Shown: positions 1-8,164 of the stretch, piece after piece | Layout of the letters: every line of letters starts with the position of its first letter | How positions within the stretch are numbered: position 1 is the first letter of the stretch | From: Burkholderiaceae bacterium | Lineage (GTDB): Bacteria; Pseudomonadota; Gammaproteobacteria; Burkholderiales; Burkholderiaceae_B | DNA length: 64,000 bases | Assembly: GCA_023653055.1 (NCBI GenBank) | Contig: JAMNXR010000001.1 | Coordinates: 266,921-330,920 of the forward strand | Direction: 5' to 3' | The notes under the pieces: generated by a model | Seen by the model: the letters and a program-made list of their open reading frames with translations, nothing else | Told to the model about the DNA's origin: nothing | Database searches by the model: none | Made by a program: the position numbers and the translations under genes

Positions 1-1280
1 TTGCAGAGCCATAGCCCGAGCCCCATGCCAGTTCGTTTCCCGTTTGCGTACAGTTCGAATAGTTGTGATTGTTGCTCGATGGGAATGCCGGGACCATTGT
101 CGGTAATGGTCAGCGTGACAGTATCCAATTGACGTGCTGCTTCAATCGTGATTTCTTTGTCTGTACGATCAACGCTTGAGTGCGCATGCATGGCATTGTT
201 CAGAATATTCAGAATCACTTGTTGAATTTCGGGCGCATTGACGAATGCGATTGTTTGAGAATCAAGGTGTAGCTTGACGTTAATATTTCGTTGGGTGAGT
301 TCAGGCGATGTAATTTTTAGGACAGACTGAACGATGTCGCCAATGTTGATTGGGGACGCGCTTGTATGTTCACTATTAAAAATCGAGCGCAGTGATTGAA
401 TAATGCTGCCTGCCCGTAAATTATCCGCAACGATTTTTCCTGCAAGGTCTTTCAGCAAGGCTTCATCAGCACGCCCTGTTGCAAGCTGAAGCTTCATAAA
501 CTCACTATTAATTTGTACGGCACCTAAGGGCTGGTTAAGCTCGTGGGCGATGGAGGCGGAAAGCGCACCTGTTGCGGCAGTTTTATTGGCCCACACGAGG
601 CTATCAATAAGGAGTTTTTCTTTCTCGTTCTCTGCAATTTTGAGAAGAAAGATTGGGAAAATCATGTAGCGGAAAATCGCAAGTAGAAAAATGGCGATAA
701 AAATAATAGTGTTGATGATATTGGCATCAAACGCTAAAAACGTAATGTCTAAAAGTACTAAAAGAATACGTGCAAGCCATAAAAAGGCCGTAAAGAAAAA
801 TAGGATTCCATAGACCTTAATTAAATCAATGTTAGTTTTCTTAAAAATCTTTAATGATAGATATCCACCTTTACACGTGAGGTAGGCAACAGCCACACAT
901 ACAAAGATCGTTTGATAGCCAGGATTAAAGAGCGCACCAATTGCGAAGAGTGCAATGGAATACGCAACAAAGACGGTGAGATTGCTTAGAAAGGAGGGCT
1001 TGAGGTGTAGTTGCTCGCCGAGCAGGTTAATCAGTGAGTAGTTAAAGTATCGATATGCGAGGTATGCGAGCGCATTGGCGCCCACATAGGAAATGAGCGT
1101 CGGAATCTCCGCTCGAAAGATGGTGAGGATGGCAGCAGTACCAAGCAGAAACGCGCCAATCGCGCAGTTTTCGATAGACCGATTTTTTTGTTGCCTAAAA
1201 TAAAACAACAAGGTGATGGAGTAAGCGATCGACAATATCCCGTAGAACATGAAGATCGCAGGGATGAGACTTAATTTCAT
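1..1280 (-). CDS. Membrane sensor histidine kinase, C-terminus cut by window edge
   Basis: Reading the minus strand from the ATG at 1280 gives about 426 open codons running off the left edge. The first ~215 residues are hydrophobic and look like six or seven membrane helices. An H-box follows with the phospho-acceptor in SIAHELNQPLGA, then an N-box (ILNNAMHAH), a G1 box (DNGPGIP) and a G2 box (GMGLGLWLC) at the very edge. Only the last part of the HATPase domain is missing. It would autophosphorylate on the H-box histidine and pass phosphate to a response regulator, which is not in view. The start lies 2 nt after the stop of the upstream hydrolase, so the two are probably translationally coupled. 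The kinase at 58247-59665 has the same architecture and nearly the same H and G2 boxes. The signal sensed is unknown. Confidence 0.9.
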   Translation of the reverse strand, partial: MKLSLIPAIFMFYGILSIAYSITLLFYFRQQKNRSIENCAIGAFLLGTAAILTIFRAEIPTLISYVGANALAYLAYRYFNYSLINLLGEQLHLKPSFLSNLTVFVAYSIALFAIGALFNPGYQTIFVCVAVAYLTCKGGYLSLKIFKKTNIDLIKVYGILFFFTAFLWLARILLVLLDITFLAFDANIINTIIFIAIFLLAIFRYMIFPIFLLKIAENEKEKLLIDSLVWANKTAATGALSASIAHELNQPLGAVQINSEFMKLQLATGRADEALLKDLAGKIVADNLRAGSIIQSLRSIFNSEHTSASPINIGDIVQSVLKITSPELTQRNINVKLHLDSQTIAFVNAPEIQQVILNILNNAMHAHSSVDRTDKEITIEAARQLDTVTLTITDNGPGIPIEQQSQLFELYANGKRTGMGLGLWLC

Positions 1281-1282
1281 TG

Positions 1283-2038
1283 CTAGGTGAAGTTGTTACT
1301 TTGGCGTGCTAGAAAGGCTCGCGCTTGTGCAACGGCTTCGGGCACACGCTCTTTCGGTTCTTTCCAAGGATAAATGCTGACCTCTGCCTTGGGTGCAAGG
1401 TCGACGACCTCTTTGGCGACGGCATAGGGGTGCGGGGCGGTATCGTCAGGCATGACGAAAATAGGTGTCTGGCATTGCCGCACAAAATCTCTGGAAACGG
1501 TAAAGACAAAGTCTGGATTGGCGCGATACATTTTTTCTAAAAATGTATGAACGATATCCATATTTAAATCAGGGCGGCGTGCGCAAAGTGCTGGGCCCCA
1601 CTCTTTAATATTGTTTGCATAAAACTGGTCAGGTAGCTCTGGACGAAAGCCGCTGGGTTGCGCCATGACAGCGGCAATCACGCGTTCGGGTGCTCTTTTG
1701 AGCATGTTACAGATAAAAGGACCGCCAATGCAGAAGCCCATGACTAGAAACTTGTCGATGCCCAGATGGTCCATCAAGCCTAGCTGATCGTCTGTATAAG
1801 CATCCCAAGGGCGATCCACTTCAAGTGGTCCAGAAGACTCCCCGCCATTTGCATTGCGGGAATCCATCGTGATGCAACGATATTCATTTTTAAATTCTTC
1901 TACGGCATCAAAGGGTGAGCGCGATTTAAAAAAAGACATCGTGGCATTGAGACCGCCACCGGGCAAAATCAGCAGAGGCATGCCTGTACCGGTATCTTGG
2001 TAATGGATCCGGACTGCACCTTTTTCGTACACAGGCAT
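1283..2038 (-). CDS. Alpha/beta hydrolase with cysteine nucleophile elbow
   Basis: 251 residues with the alpha/beta-hydrolase layout: an oxyanion-hole strand (LPGGG, about 25-29) and a nucleophile elbow GFCIGG at 101-106. The elbow residue is Cys103 rather than serine, as in dienelactone hydrolases. The candidate acid is D198 or D199. The only nearby histidine is H203 (APHPY), and no histidine occurs in the usual place near the C-terminus, so the triad is unusual and activity is not assured. It is the first gene of a two-gene unit with the histidine kinase that follows 2 nt downstream. The substrate cannot be deduced. A role in producing or removing a signal for the kinase is possible but is inference from adjacency only. 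Confidence 0.82.
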   Translation of the reverse strand: MPVYEKGAVRIHYQDTGTGMPLLILPGGGLNATMSFFKSRSPFDAVEEFKNEYRCITMDSRNANGGESSGPLEVDRPWDAYTDDQLGLMDHLGIDKFLVMGFCIGGPFICNMLKRAPERVIAAVMAQPSGFRPELPDQFYANNIKEWGPALCARRPDLNMDIVHTFLEKMYRANPDFVFTVSRDFVRQCQTPIFVMPDDTAPHPYAVAKEVVDLAPKAEVSIYPWKEPKERVPEAVAQARAFLARQSNNFT

Positions 2039-2178
2039 GATGTCTCTCTCTGCTAATTATTTGTTTAATAAATTGCTCGGAGAGGAGTTTACAACTTTGG
2101 TTATAAAGGCGAACGCCAATTACCAAACTGGTGTTTAATTGCTTTGCAAGTTATCCACTCTTTATTGAGAAATCCCAA

Positions 2179-2487
2179 ATGCCTAGCGGTTCAGACGATT
2201 ATCAGATCGATGTCTCCGAGGGCGTCGTGCTAATTAAAAATCAAAACACGACAATCGGGTATTGCCGTTTTAATGAGTCCGGAGAGGTGGAATACATCTT
2301 TGTGAATCCTCTTTATAGACGCAAGGGGTTTGGCAGGCTCTTGATCAATGAAATTAAGAGGCTAAAGGGGCCTATTGACAAGGTCCACGACCCGATTTCA
2401 CCGCTGGGGGCGCAGTTTTTCAAGGGCATTGGCCTGGCTGAGGCGCTTACCGACGAAAAGAAAGATTCTGCTAAAAAAACATCGTAA
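2179..2487 (+). CDS. Small GNAT-family acetyltransferase
   Basis: About 102 residues from the ATG at 2179. The core is a short GNAT fold with the acetyl-CoA pyrophosphate-binding motif A visible as NPLYRRKGFGRLLI, followed by an alpha-helix and the C-terminal strand region. The frame is open back to a GTG at 2131, but that start has no Shine-Dalgarno, whereas GAGA lies about 8 nt before 2179, and the extra 16 residues do not look like part of the fold. Such minimal GNATs acetylate amino groups of small molecules or proteins. Nothing nearby tells which. It lies between a divergent hydrolase/kinase pair and pyrB, with its own 60-nt gap to pyrB. Confidence 0.72.
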   Translation: MPSGSDDYQIDVSEGVVLIKNQNTTIGYCRFNESGEVEYIFVNPLYRRKGFGRLLINEIKRLKGPIDKVHDPISPLGAQFFKGIGLAEALTDEKKDSAKKTS

Positions 2488-2546
2488 TCTTACGCAAAGT
2501 GCATATAATGCAGTCGTTTAGGCCAACTTTTGTGTATAGGTGAGAC

Positions 2547-3809
2547 ATGGCAATCGCAACACAGGCACTGCTGCGCGACGCAATGCGTCGTTTAAATATG
2601 ACCCGTGATGTGTTTGCCGAGCGAATCGGCTGTCGGCGCAGGACGCTCGATAGCTGGTTATTACCCGATGAGTCCAGCGAATATCGCGCGATGCCAGAAG
2701 TGGCGCGCCGTTATGTGTCGGAAATTTTGGCCAATTTACCTGACAGCACCCCGAGTGGCTCGACCGCTTCCGGATTTTCAGACAATCATTTGCTCTCGGT
2801 GGATCAGTTGAGCCGTGAGTCGGTAGAGGAGTTGTTTTGGCTTGCCGATGTGATGCAGCCAATCGCGCGCCGTCAAAAAGTCACGCGCGTACTCGAAGGC
2901 GCTGTGCTCGCCAATCTGTTTTTCGAGGCGAGCACCCGCACGCGCATCAGTTTTGGTGCCGCTTTCTGCCGATTGGGCGGTTCAGTCTGCGATACAACCG
3001 GTTTTACCTTTTCCTCAATGGCCAAGGGCGAGTCGATTTATGACACCAGCCGCGTGGTCAGCGGCTATGTGGACGCGATGGTCATCCGTCACCCTGAAAA
3101 GGGTTCTGTCGCAGAGTTTGCGCGCGCGACCAATATCCCCGTGGTCAATGGCGGTGATGGTCCAGGCGAGCATCCGAGCCAGGCTTTATTGGATCTCTAT
3201 ACGATCCAACGTGAGTTTTCACGTCTTGGAAAACTGATTGATGGCGCACACATCGCGATGGTGGGTGATCTGAAGTATGGCCGCACCGTACATTCGTTGA
3301 TTAAGTTGTTGTCTTTATATCGCGGTTTGACGTTTACCTTAATCGCGCCCGAGTCTCTGGAAATGCCATCAGAGATTGTGGACGTGGTGAGTCGTCAAGG
3401 TCATAAAATTGAGTTCAGCGATTCACCGGCAAATGGCTTGGCCAAAGCTGATATTTTGTATGCAACACGTATTCAAAAAGAGCGTTTCGGCGAAGAAGCC
3501 ATCGATGGTTATGGCGCTGAATTCGAAATCAATCAAAAGCTCGTGAATCAAGCGTGCAAGAGCGATGTGGTGATCATGCATCCATTGCCACGAGATGGTC
3601 GACCTGGATCCTATGATCTGAGTGTTGATTTAAATGCAGATCCTCGTTTGGCAATTTTCCGTCAAACGGACAATGGTATTCCGATTCGCATGGCGATCTT
3701 CGCTAAGTTGTTAGACGTTGATCGCTTGGTGCAGCGCTCAATGCGGGACGTTACGTGGACGACACCTGCGCATATCGGACCAGACGATGCCTTGCCAGAC
3801 TTTGAATAA
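2547..3809 (+). CDS. pyrB: Aspartate carbamoyltransferase with N-terminal HTH-like extension
   Basis: 420 residues, about 110 longer than the E. coli catalytic chain. The catalytic part starts near residue 80 and holds the carbamoyl-phosphate loop STRTR (129-133), Lys160 in the SMAKGES loop, HPSQALLDLYT (209-219) and HPLPR (345-349). It condenses carbamoyl phosphate with aspartate, the committed step of pyrimidine synthesis, in the cytosol. Residues 1-60 (MTRDVFAERIGCRRRTLDSW and flanks) read like a Cro/XRE helix-turn-helix rather than a regulatory-subunit interface. Similar long PyrB proteins are, as far as I recall, common in Burkholderiales; that is memory, not shown here. The start is supported by AGGTGAG just before the ATG. 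No pyrI or pyrC is adjacent. Confidence 0.93.
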   Translation: MAIATQALLRDAMRRLNMTRDVFAERIGCRRRTLDSWLLPDESSEYRAMPEVARRYVSEILANLPDSTPSGSTASGFSDNHLLSVDQLSRESVEELFWLADVMQPIARRQKVTRVLEGAVLANLFFEASTRTRISFGAAFCRLGGSVCDTTGFTFSSMAKGESIYDTSRVVSGYVDAMVIRHPEKGSVAEFARATNIPVVNGGDGPGEHPSQALLDLYTIQREFSRLGKLIDGAHIAMVGDLKYGRTVHSLIKLLSLYRGLTFTLIAPESLEMPSEIVDVVSRQGHKIEFSDSPANGLAKADILYATRIQKERFGEEAIDGYGAEFEINQKLVNQACKSDVVIMHPLPRDGRPGSYDLSVDLNADPRLAIFRQTDNGIPIRMAIFAKLLDVDRLVQRSMRDVTWTTPAHIGPDDALPDFE

Positions 3810-3839
3810 AACGATCAATTGCTCTAAGTGATAGTGGCG

Positions 3840-3867
3840 CGTGCAGCGCTATTGTTAAAGCTGCACG
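3840..3867. terminator. Hairpin between convergent pyrB and phzF-like gene
   Basis: Perfect 8-bp arms CGTGCAGC and GCTGCACG with a 12-nt loop, placed 30 nt after the pyrB stop and overlapping the last codons of the convergent PhzF-family gene. Only a short T stretch follows, so it is at best a weak intrinsic terminator for pyrB. Confidence 0.35.
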
Positions 3868-4700
3868 TTTCCTTCGATCAAAATATGCACTTCGCCACCG
3901 ATCCAAACGGTATCGTGATTCTCTGGCGTCACCGTGACACGACCATGTCGTCTGATCTGAGTCCCTTGTGCCACAAGATAAGGTTTTTGCAGACGACCGG
4001 ATGCGAGTAGCCATTTCGCAATGGCGGCGTTGAGTGATCCTGTAATGGGATCCTCACTCATGCCGCTTGAGGGCGCCAGCATACGAACCTCGAAGTCGCA
4101 CTCGCTACCGGGTGGATGCGGCGCAATTAGCCCGATTGACTTAAAGGTCGGCCAGCGCACGCGTGAGGAATCCAGTGCCAGCACTTGTGATGCATGCTTG
4201 AGTTCAAACAGTTGCCATATCGGACCATTGCACAGCTCTGCGGTGTTTACAACTGCGTCAGTAGGGATGTCCAGCACCTGCATGATTTCAGCGCGGTGCG
4301 CGGGATCCATTTCTTTAATGGTGGTCGCGGGTGCACCAAAAGACAGAGTTGGATGTTTTGAGATATCTACCTCAACAATCCCAACACCACATTCTTGGCG
4401 AACAATCCCCGCAGTTTTGGTAATGCCACCACAATGGAGCCACGAGGCACAGGTGCCGAGCGTTGGATGACCTGCGAAAGGCATTTCACGGCTTGGGGTG
4501 AAGATTCGTACGCGATAGTCGGCGGTTGGATCAGTCGGTGTTAATAAAAATGTTGTCTCAGCGAGGTTTGTCCACGAAGCGAAACGTTGCATTTGCTCGT
4601 CTGTCAGGCCGTCAGCATCGATGACGACCGCTAAGCCATTACCTTGATAAGGTGTGGGACTAAAGACGTCACATTGAATGAAGCGGCGCAGTTTCGACAT
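3855..4700 (-). CDS. PhzF-family isomerase/epimerase
   Basis: 281 residues covering a whole PhzF/diaminopimelate-epimerase-like two-domain fold. The N-terminal half has the substrate-pocket strand with the conserved acidic residue in LAETTF (about 45-50) and FTPSREMPFAGHPTLG. The C-terminal half has the matching SGMSEDPITGSLNAA, where GS/T-N binds the substrate. These motifs are diagnostic of the family. Members catalyse proton-shuttling isomerisations. Only a few, such as phenazine PhzF, have a known substrate, and there are no phenazine genes here, so the reaction is unknown. It is monocistronic, convergent with pyrB and divergent from the ABC transporter operon. Confidence 0.88.
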   Translation of the reverse strand: MSKLRRFIQCDVFSPTPYQGNGLAVVIDADGLTDEQMQRFASWTNLAETTFLLTPTDPTADYRVRIFTPSREMPFAGHPTLGTCASWLHCGGITKTAGIVRQECGVGIVEVDISKHPTLSFGAPATTIKEMDPAHRAEIMQVLDIPTDAVVNTAELCNGPIWQLFELKHASQVLALDSSRVRWPTFKSIGLIAPHPPGSECDFEVRMLAPSSGMSEDPITGSLNAAIAKWLLASGRLQKPYLVAQGTQIRRHGRVTVTPENHDTVWIGGEVHILIEGNVQL

Positions 4701-4789
4701 CGTGTGGACCTATATGTAAATAAGAAAACAATCGTTTGAGGCTGTCAGTCGGTTAGATACGATTCGGTTACATCTTAATACTGTTTTTT

Positions 4790-5653
4790 ATGAATCCCTT
4801 ATATACAAATAGCTCAAAGTTGGTATTGAGTGCGCACAAAGTTGCGCTTGCTTACGGCTCAGCACGTCCATTGATTGCTGACTTTTCATTAGACGTCGAG
4901 GCAGGTGAAATTGTCACTGTACTTGGGCCTAGTGGCATTGGAAAATCCAGTCTTCTGCGTGTATTTGCGGGCTTGCAACAATCCAGTGGTGGACAAGTTT
5001 TTGCTGGAGAAGAAGAGGTCACCGGCGCACACCCTCGCGTAGCCATGGCATTTCAAGACCCTAGTTTATTACCATGGCTAACCTTAGAACAAAACGTTGC
5101 CTTTGGCTTAGATTTCAAACATCAGCCAAAGCTGAGCAGACAGGAACTAAAGATTCGCGTCGATCTGGCGATATGCGAAGTTGGCCTCGAGCACGCACGC
5201 ACAAGATATCCACGTGAGCTTTCAGGTGGCATGGCACAGCGCACGGCACTTGCGCGTTGTATCGCACGTCAACCCTCGGTGTTGTTGTTGGATGAGCCGT
5301 TTGGCGCCCTAGATGAGGTCACGCGTGAAGCCATGCAGAAGTTGCTGCTGCGTGTTCGCGATGATTTTGGTACGGCAGCCGTGCTCATCACGCACGATAT
5401 TGACGAAGCACTGAGTGTGTCAGATCGCATCGTATTGCTTGGGGGTACGCCAGCGCATGTGTTCGGTCAGTGGAGATTGGATCGCCACCAGCCTAGAGAT
5501 TTGCTTGAGTCATCGATGCAAAATCTTCGTTTAGAAATACTTCAGGCGTTGAGAGGGTCAATTGATGGCAAGTTCACACCACATTCCTCGGTCCTTAATT
5601 TAAATCATTTACACAATACTTTTTTACATCAGGAGCTTTTGCATGTGCACTGA
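4790..5653 (+). CDS. ABC importer ATPase (SsuB/NrtD/TauB type)
   Basis: 287 residues with Walker A GPSGIGKS (46-53), Q-loop in AFQDPSLLPW (about 87-96), signature LSGGMAQR (144-151), Walker B VLLLDEPFGALD (164-175) and the switch histidine in ITHD (200-203). The LPW after the Q-loop and the length match the nitrate/sulfonate/taurine importer group. It powers uptake through the permease at 6847 with the binding protein at 5643. First gene of a six-gene operon ending at 10536. It overlaps the next gene by 11 nt. The start has no clear ribosome site, so a slightly later start, for example near the LVLSAHKV segment, is possible. Confidence 0.92.
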   Translation: MNPLYTNSSKLVLSAHKVALAYGSARPLIADFSLDVEAGEIVTVLGPSGIGKSSLLRVFAGLQQSSGGQVFAGEEEVTGAHPRVAMAFQDPSLLPWLTLEQNVAFGLDFKHQPKLSRQELKIRVDLAICEVGLEHARTRYPRELSGGMAQRTALARCIARQPSVLLLDEPFGALDEVTREAMQKLLLRVRDDFGTAAVLITHDIDEALSVSDRIVLLGGTPAHVFGQWRLDRHQPRDLLESSMQNLRLEILQALRGSIDGKFTPHSSVLNLNHLHNTFLHQELLHVH

Positions 5654-6842
5654 ATACACGACACGACGCGATATGCTCAAACTCGCCAGCCTGTTCACTG
5701 TTACTGGAGCGGCTCATCTGCTTTCGGCAGCGAATGTTTATGCACAAAGCAATCCAGATCAGCCCGTCAAAATCGGCTATTTACCAATCACGGATGCTGC
5801 GCCATTGCTGATTGCACATCACAATGGCTATTTTGAAGAGGCGGGCGTCAAGGTTGAAAAACCGACATTATTTCGAAGCTGGGCGCAATTAGTGGAGTCC
5901 TTCATCGCGGGACAAACAAACGTTGTGCATTTGTTGTCGCCGATGACGGTATGGGCGCGTTTTGGTAGCAAGGTTCCTGCAAAAGTCGTCGCTTGGAATC
6001 ACATCAATGGTTCGGCATTGACTGTTGCACCCAAGATCAATCATTTGAAAGAGTTGGGCGGCACGACAGTAGCCATTCCTTTTTGGTACTCGATTCATAA
6101 CGTCGTTTTGCAAGACATGCTGCGCGCAGAGGGTCTCAAGCCTGTAGCACGACGTGTCGGTAAGGTCGAGGTTAATGAAGTGAGTCTGGTGGTTATGCCG
6201 CCCTCCGATATGTTGCCTGCCCTAGCAGCTGGCAGTATTTCTGGATACATCGTTGCCGAGCCATTTAATGCAGCGGCCGAGCTGATGAGCGTCGGCAAGG
6301 TGCTACGCTTTACAGGTGATGTTTGGCGCAATCATGCTTGCTGTACGGTATTTATGCATGAGCGTGATTTAAGTGGTCGACCACAGTGGTCTCAAGGCGT
6401 GGTGGATGCAATTGTGCGTGCTCAGCTGTGGATTCTGGAAAACAGGGCTGAAGCAGCAAAAATATTGTCGCGCGAAAGTGGCAAACAATACACCCCACAC
6501 GGTTTAAGCGCGCTGACAAAAGTCCTCGCACCACCAGCAAGTGATGCGCAAAGTTATTTGGCGTCCCGCGCCATCCGACATGCTGATTGGAAAGAGGAGA
6601 GAATTGGCTTTCAGCCGTATCCATACCCCAGCTATACAGAAGAGTTAGTGACGCGTCTAAAGAATACGACCGTCGAAGCTGACCGTGGTTTTTTAAATCA
6701 GCTTGATCCCGCATACGCTGCGCAGGATTTAGTCGATGATCGCTTTGTCAGAAAATCCATTGAGGCAGTAGGTGGGTTAAAGAAATTCGGTGTGGAGGGT
6801 GCTTACACACGCAAAGAAACCATCGATTTGTCTAAGGCTTAA
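5643..6842 (+). CDS. ABC importer substrate-binding protein, NMT1/SsuA-like, Tat-type signal
   Basis: 399 residues. The N-terminus has a twin-arginine motif (TTRRDMLKLA) followed by a hydrophobic stretch and an AxA-like cleavage region (VYAQ) near residue 35, so export by Tat is likely. The mature part starts PVKIGYLPITDAAPLLIA, typical of NMT1/SsuA/NrtA-like periplasmic receptors, and continues with a two-lobed layout. This group binds nitrate, sulfonates, aromatic acids or thiamine precursors; the ligand here cannot be read. The ATG is preceded by AGGAG and lies inside the ATPase gene. The C-terminal ~80 residues extend beyond a minimal SsuA. Confidence 0.88.
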   Translation: MCTEYTTRRDMLKLASLFTVTGAAHLLSAANVYAQSNPDQPVKIGYLPITDAAPLLIAHHNGYFEEAGVKVEKPTLFRSWAQLVESFIAGQTNVVHLLSPMTVWARFGSKVPAKVVAWNHINGSALTVAPKINHLKELGGTTVAIPFWYSIHNVVLQDMLRAEGLKPVARRVGKVEVNEVSLVVMPPSDMLPALAAGSISGYIVAEPFNAAAELMSVGKVLRFTGDVWRNHACCTVFMHERDLSGRPQWSQGVVDAIVRAQLWILENRAEAAKILSRESGKQYTPHGLSALTKVLAPPASDAQSYLASRAIRHADWKEERIGFQPYPYPSYTEELVTRLKNTTVEADRGFLNQLDPAYAAQDLVDDRFVRKSIEAVGGLKKFGVEGAYTRKETIDLSKA

Positions 6843-6846
6843 GTGA

Positions 6847-7602
6847 GTGGCTACGAAAGCTTTTAGTCTCGTGCGTGGTCTAGTAGGACTACTTGTGCTA
6901 CTGAGTCTTTGGTGGCTCATGACAGTTCCCTTTTCAGCAAGCACTGGCATGGTGCAGCGGTTTGCCCCAGGTCCTGCTTTGCTCACGCTTTTAGAGATGC
7001 TTGGTCGTAGTGAAATTTGGACACATATTGGTGTGAGTCTTCAGCGTGTTTTTGTGGGCCTTGGTTTTGCTTTATTAATTGGTGTGCCTTTAGGTTTAGT
7101 AATGGGCAGCTCAGCAAAACTAAATGCAACGTTTTCACCTGCATTTCAATTTTTACGCATGATCTCACCACTCTCTTGGATGCCGATTGCAGTGATTGCT
7201 TTTGGTGTTGGTAATCACCCTGTTTATTTTTTATTGGCGTTCGCTGCTGTGTGGCCGATTATGTTGAACACCATCGCAGGCGTACGCGCGCTGGATCCTC
7301 GCTGGTTGCAGTTGTCTAAAAGTCTTGCTGCTTCACGTTGGGAGACGTTGCGCGGTGTCGTCTTGCCGGGCGTGTTGGGTCATGTATTGACGGGCGCACG
7401 TTTAGCGATTGGGATTGTCTGGATCGTCCTGGTGCCATGCGAGATGTTGGGCGTGACGGCAGGATTGGGCTATTTCATTTTGGATACACGTGATCGGCTT
7501 GCGTATCACGAGTTGATGGCGACGATCGTATTAATCGGAATCCTAGGATTTGTGTTGGATTGGTTGTTTAGAGAAATTTGTCAATTATGGAGCAAGGCAT
7601 GA
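6847..7602 (+). CDS. ABC importer permease (SsuC/NrtB/TauC type)
   Basis: 251 residues with about six membrane helices. The cytoplasmic coupling loop (EAA motif) is visible around KSLAASRWETLRGVVLPG, which docks on the ATPase. It starts with GTG at 6847, four nucleotides after the binding-protein stop, and its stop overlaps the next gene in an ATGA. It forms a homodimeric channel with the ATPase at 4790. The remaining three genes of the operon encode cytoplasmic redox-type proteins, which implies that the imported compound is chemically processed. Confidence 0.92.
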   Translation: MATKAFSLVRGLVGLLVLLSLWWLMTVPFSASTGMVQRFAPGPALLTLLEMLGRSEIWTHIGVSLQRVFVGLGFALLIGVPLGLVMGSSAKLNATFSPAFQFLRMISPLSWMPIAVIAFGVGNHPVYFLLAFAAVWPIMLNTIAGVRALDPRWLQLSKSLAASRWETLRGVVLPGVLGHVLTGARLAIGIVWIVLVPCEMLGVTAGLGYFILDTRDRLAYHELMATIVLIGILGFVLDWLFREICQLWSKA

Positions 7603-8150
7603 GCGCTACAAAACAAGCTGAGACTGTCAACGTTTATCTGCGTCCAATCGATGCGGTCGGTCTCACAGCATTTGCAGAAAAAGGTCGAGGTAATCCGACA
7701 GGTAAAGGCACCAACAAGGTTCATACAGTCTTGGAAGGGCAATATCGGTCTCTAAATTATGTGGGAGATCATGCGCCCGTGATTGTGGACGAGCCCTTGC
7801 ACTTGTTTGGTGAAAATACTGCACCTGCACCTGGCGAGATTGTGCTGTCTGGTTTAGGCGGTTGTTTAGCAGTGGGTATCCAGGCAGTTGCCACGTGGAA
7901 ACAAGTCAAGCTTACCAAACTTGAGATTTTTCTCGAGGGCGATATTGGTAATTCAGCGGCTTGGGGTGCCGGTGGTGCGTTAGATAAGCAGCCGACTCAG
8001 ATGGGCTTTCAGGCGGTCCGCGTTAAGGTCAATATCGAAGGTAATGCTTCAAAAGAGGTGCTAGATGAAATTGTGAAGCATGCAAACTTTTATTCGCCTG
8101 TTGCAAACAGCATACGCAACCCCATTCCTTTTGAAATCAGTTCAGTCTAG
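7599..8150 (+). CDS. OsmC-family protein lacking the second cysteine
   Basis: 183 residues from the ATG at 7599, chosen because it has GGAG 7 nt upstream and forms an ATGA overlap with the permease stop. An in-frame ATG at 7578 lies inside the permease and is less likely. The OsmC/Ohr fold is recognisable from LSGLGGCLAVGIQAVA, containing the first conserved cysteine, and the C-terminal KHANFYSPVANSIRNP. In OsmC/Ohr thiol peroxidases this second motif normally has a cysteine before PV; here it is serine. A classical two-cysteine organic-hydroperoxide reductase mechanism is therefore doubtful, and a thiol-transfer, binding or storage role for a reactive sulfur intermediate is an alternative guess. 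Confidence 0.85.
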   Translation: MSATKQAETVNVYLRPIDAVGLTAFAEKGRGNPTGKGTNKVHTVLEGQYRSLNYVGDHAPVIVDEPLHLFGENTAPAPGEIVLSGLGGCLAVGIQAVATWKQVKLTKLEIFLEGDIGNSAAWGAGGALDKQPTQMGFQAVRVKVNIEGNASKEVLDEIVKHANFYSPVANSIRNPIPFEISSV

Positions 8151-8164
8151 TCAGAGAGTCTGCT

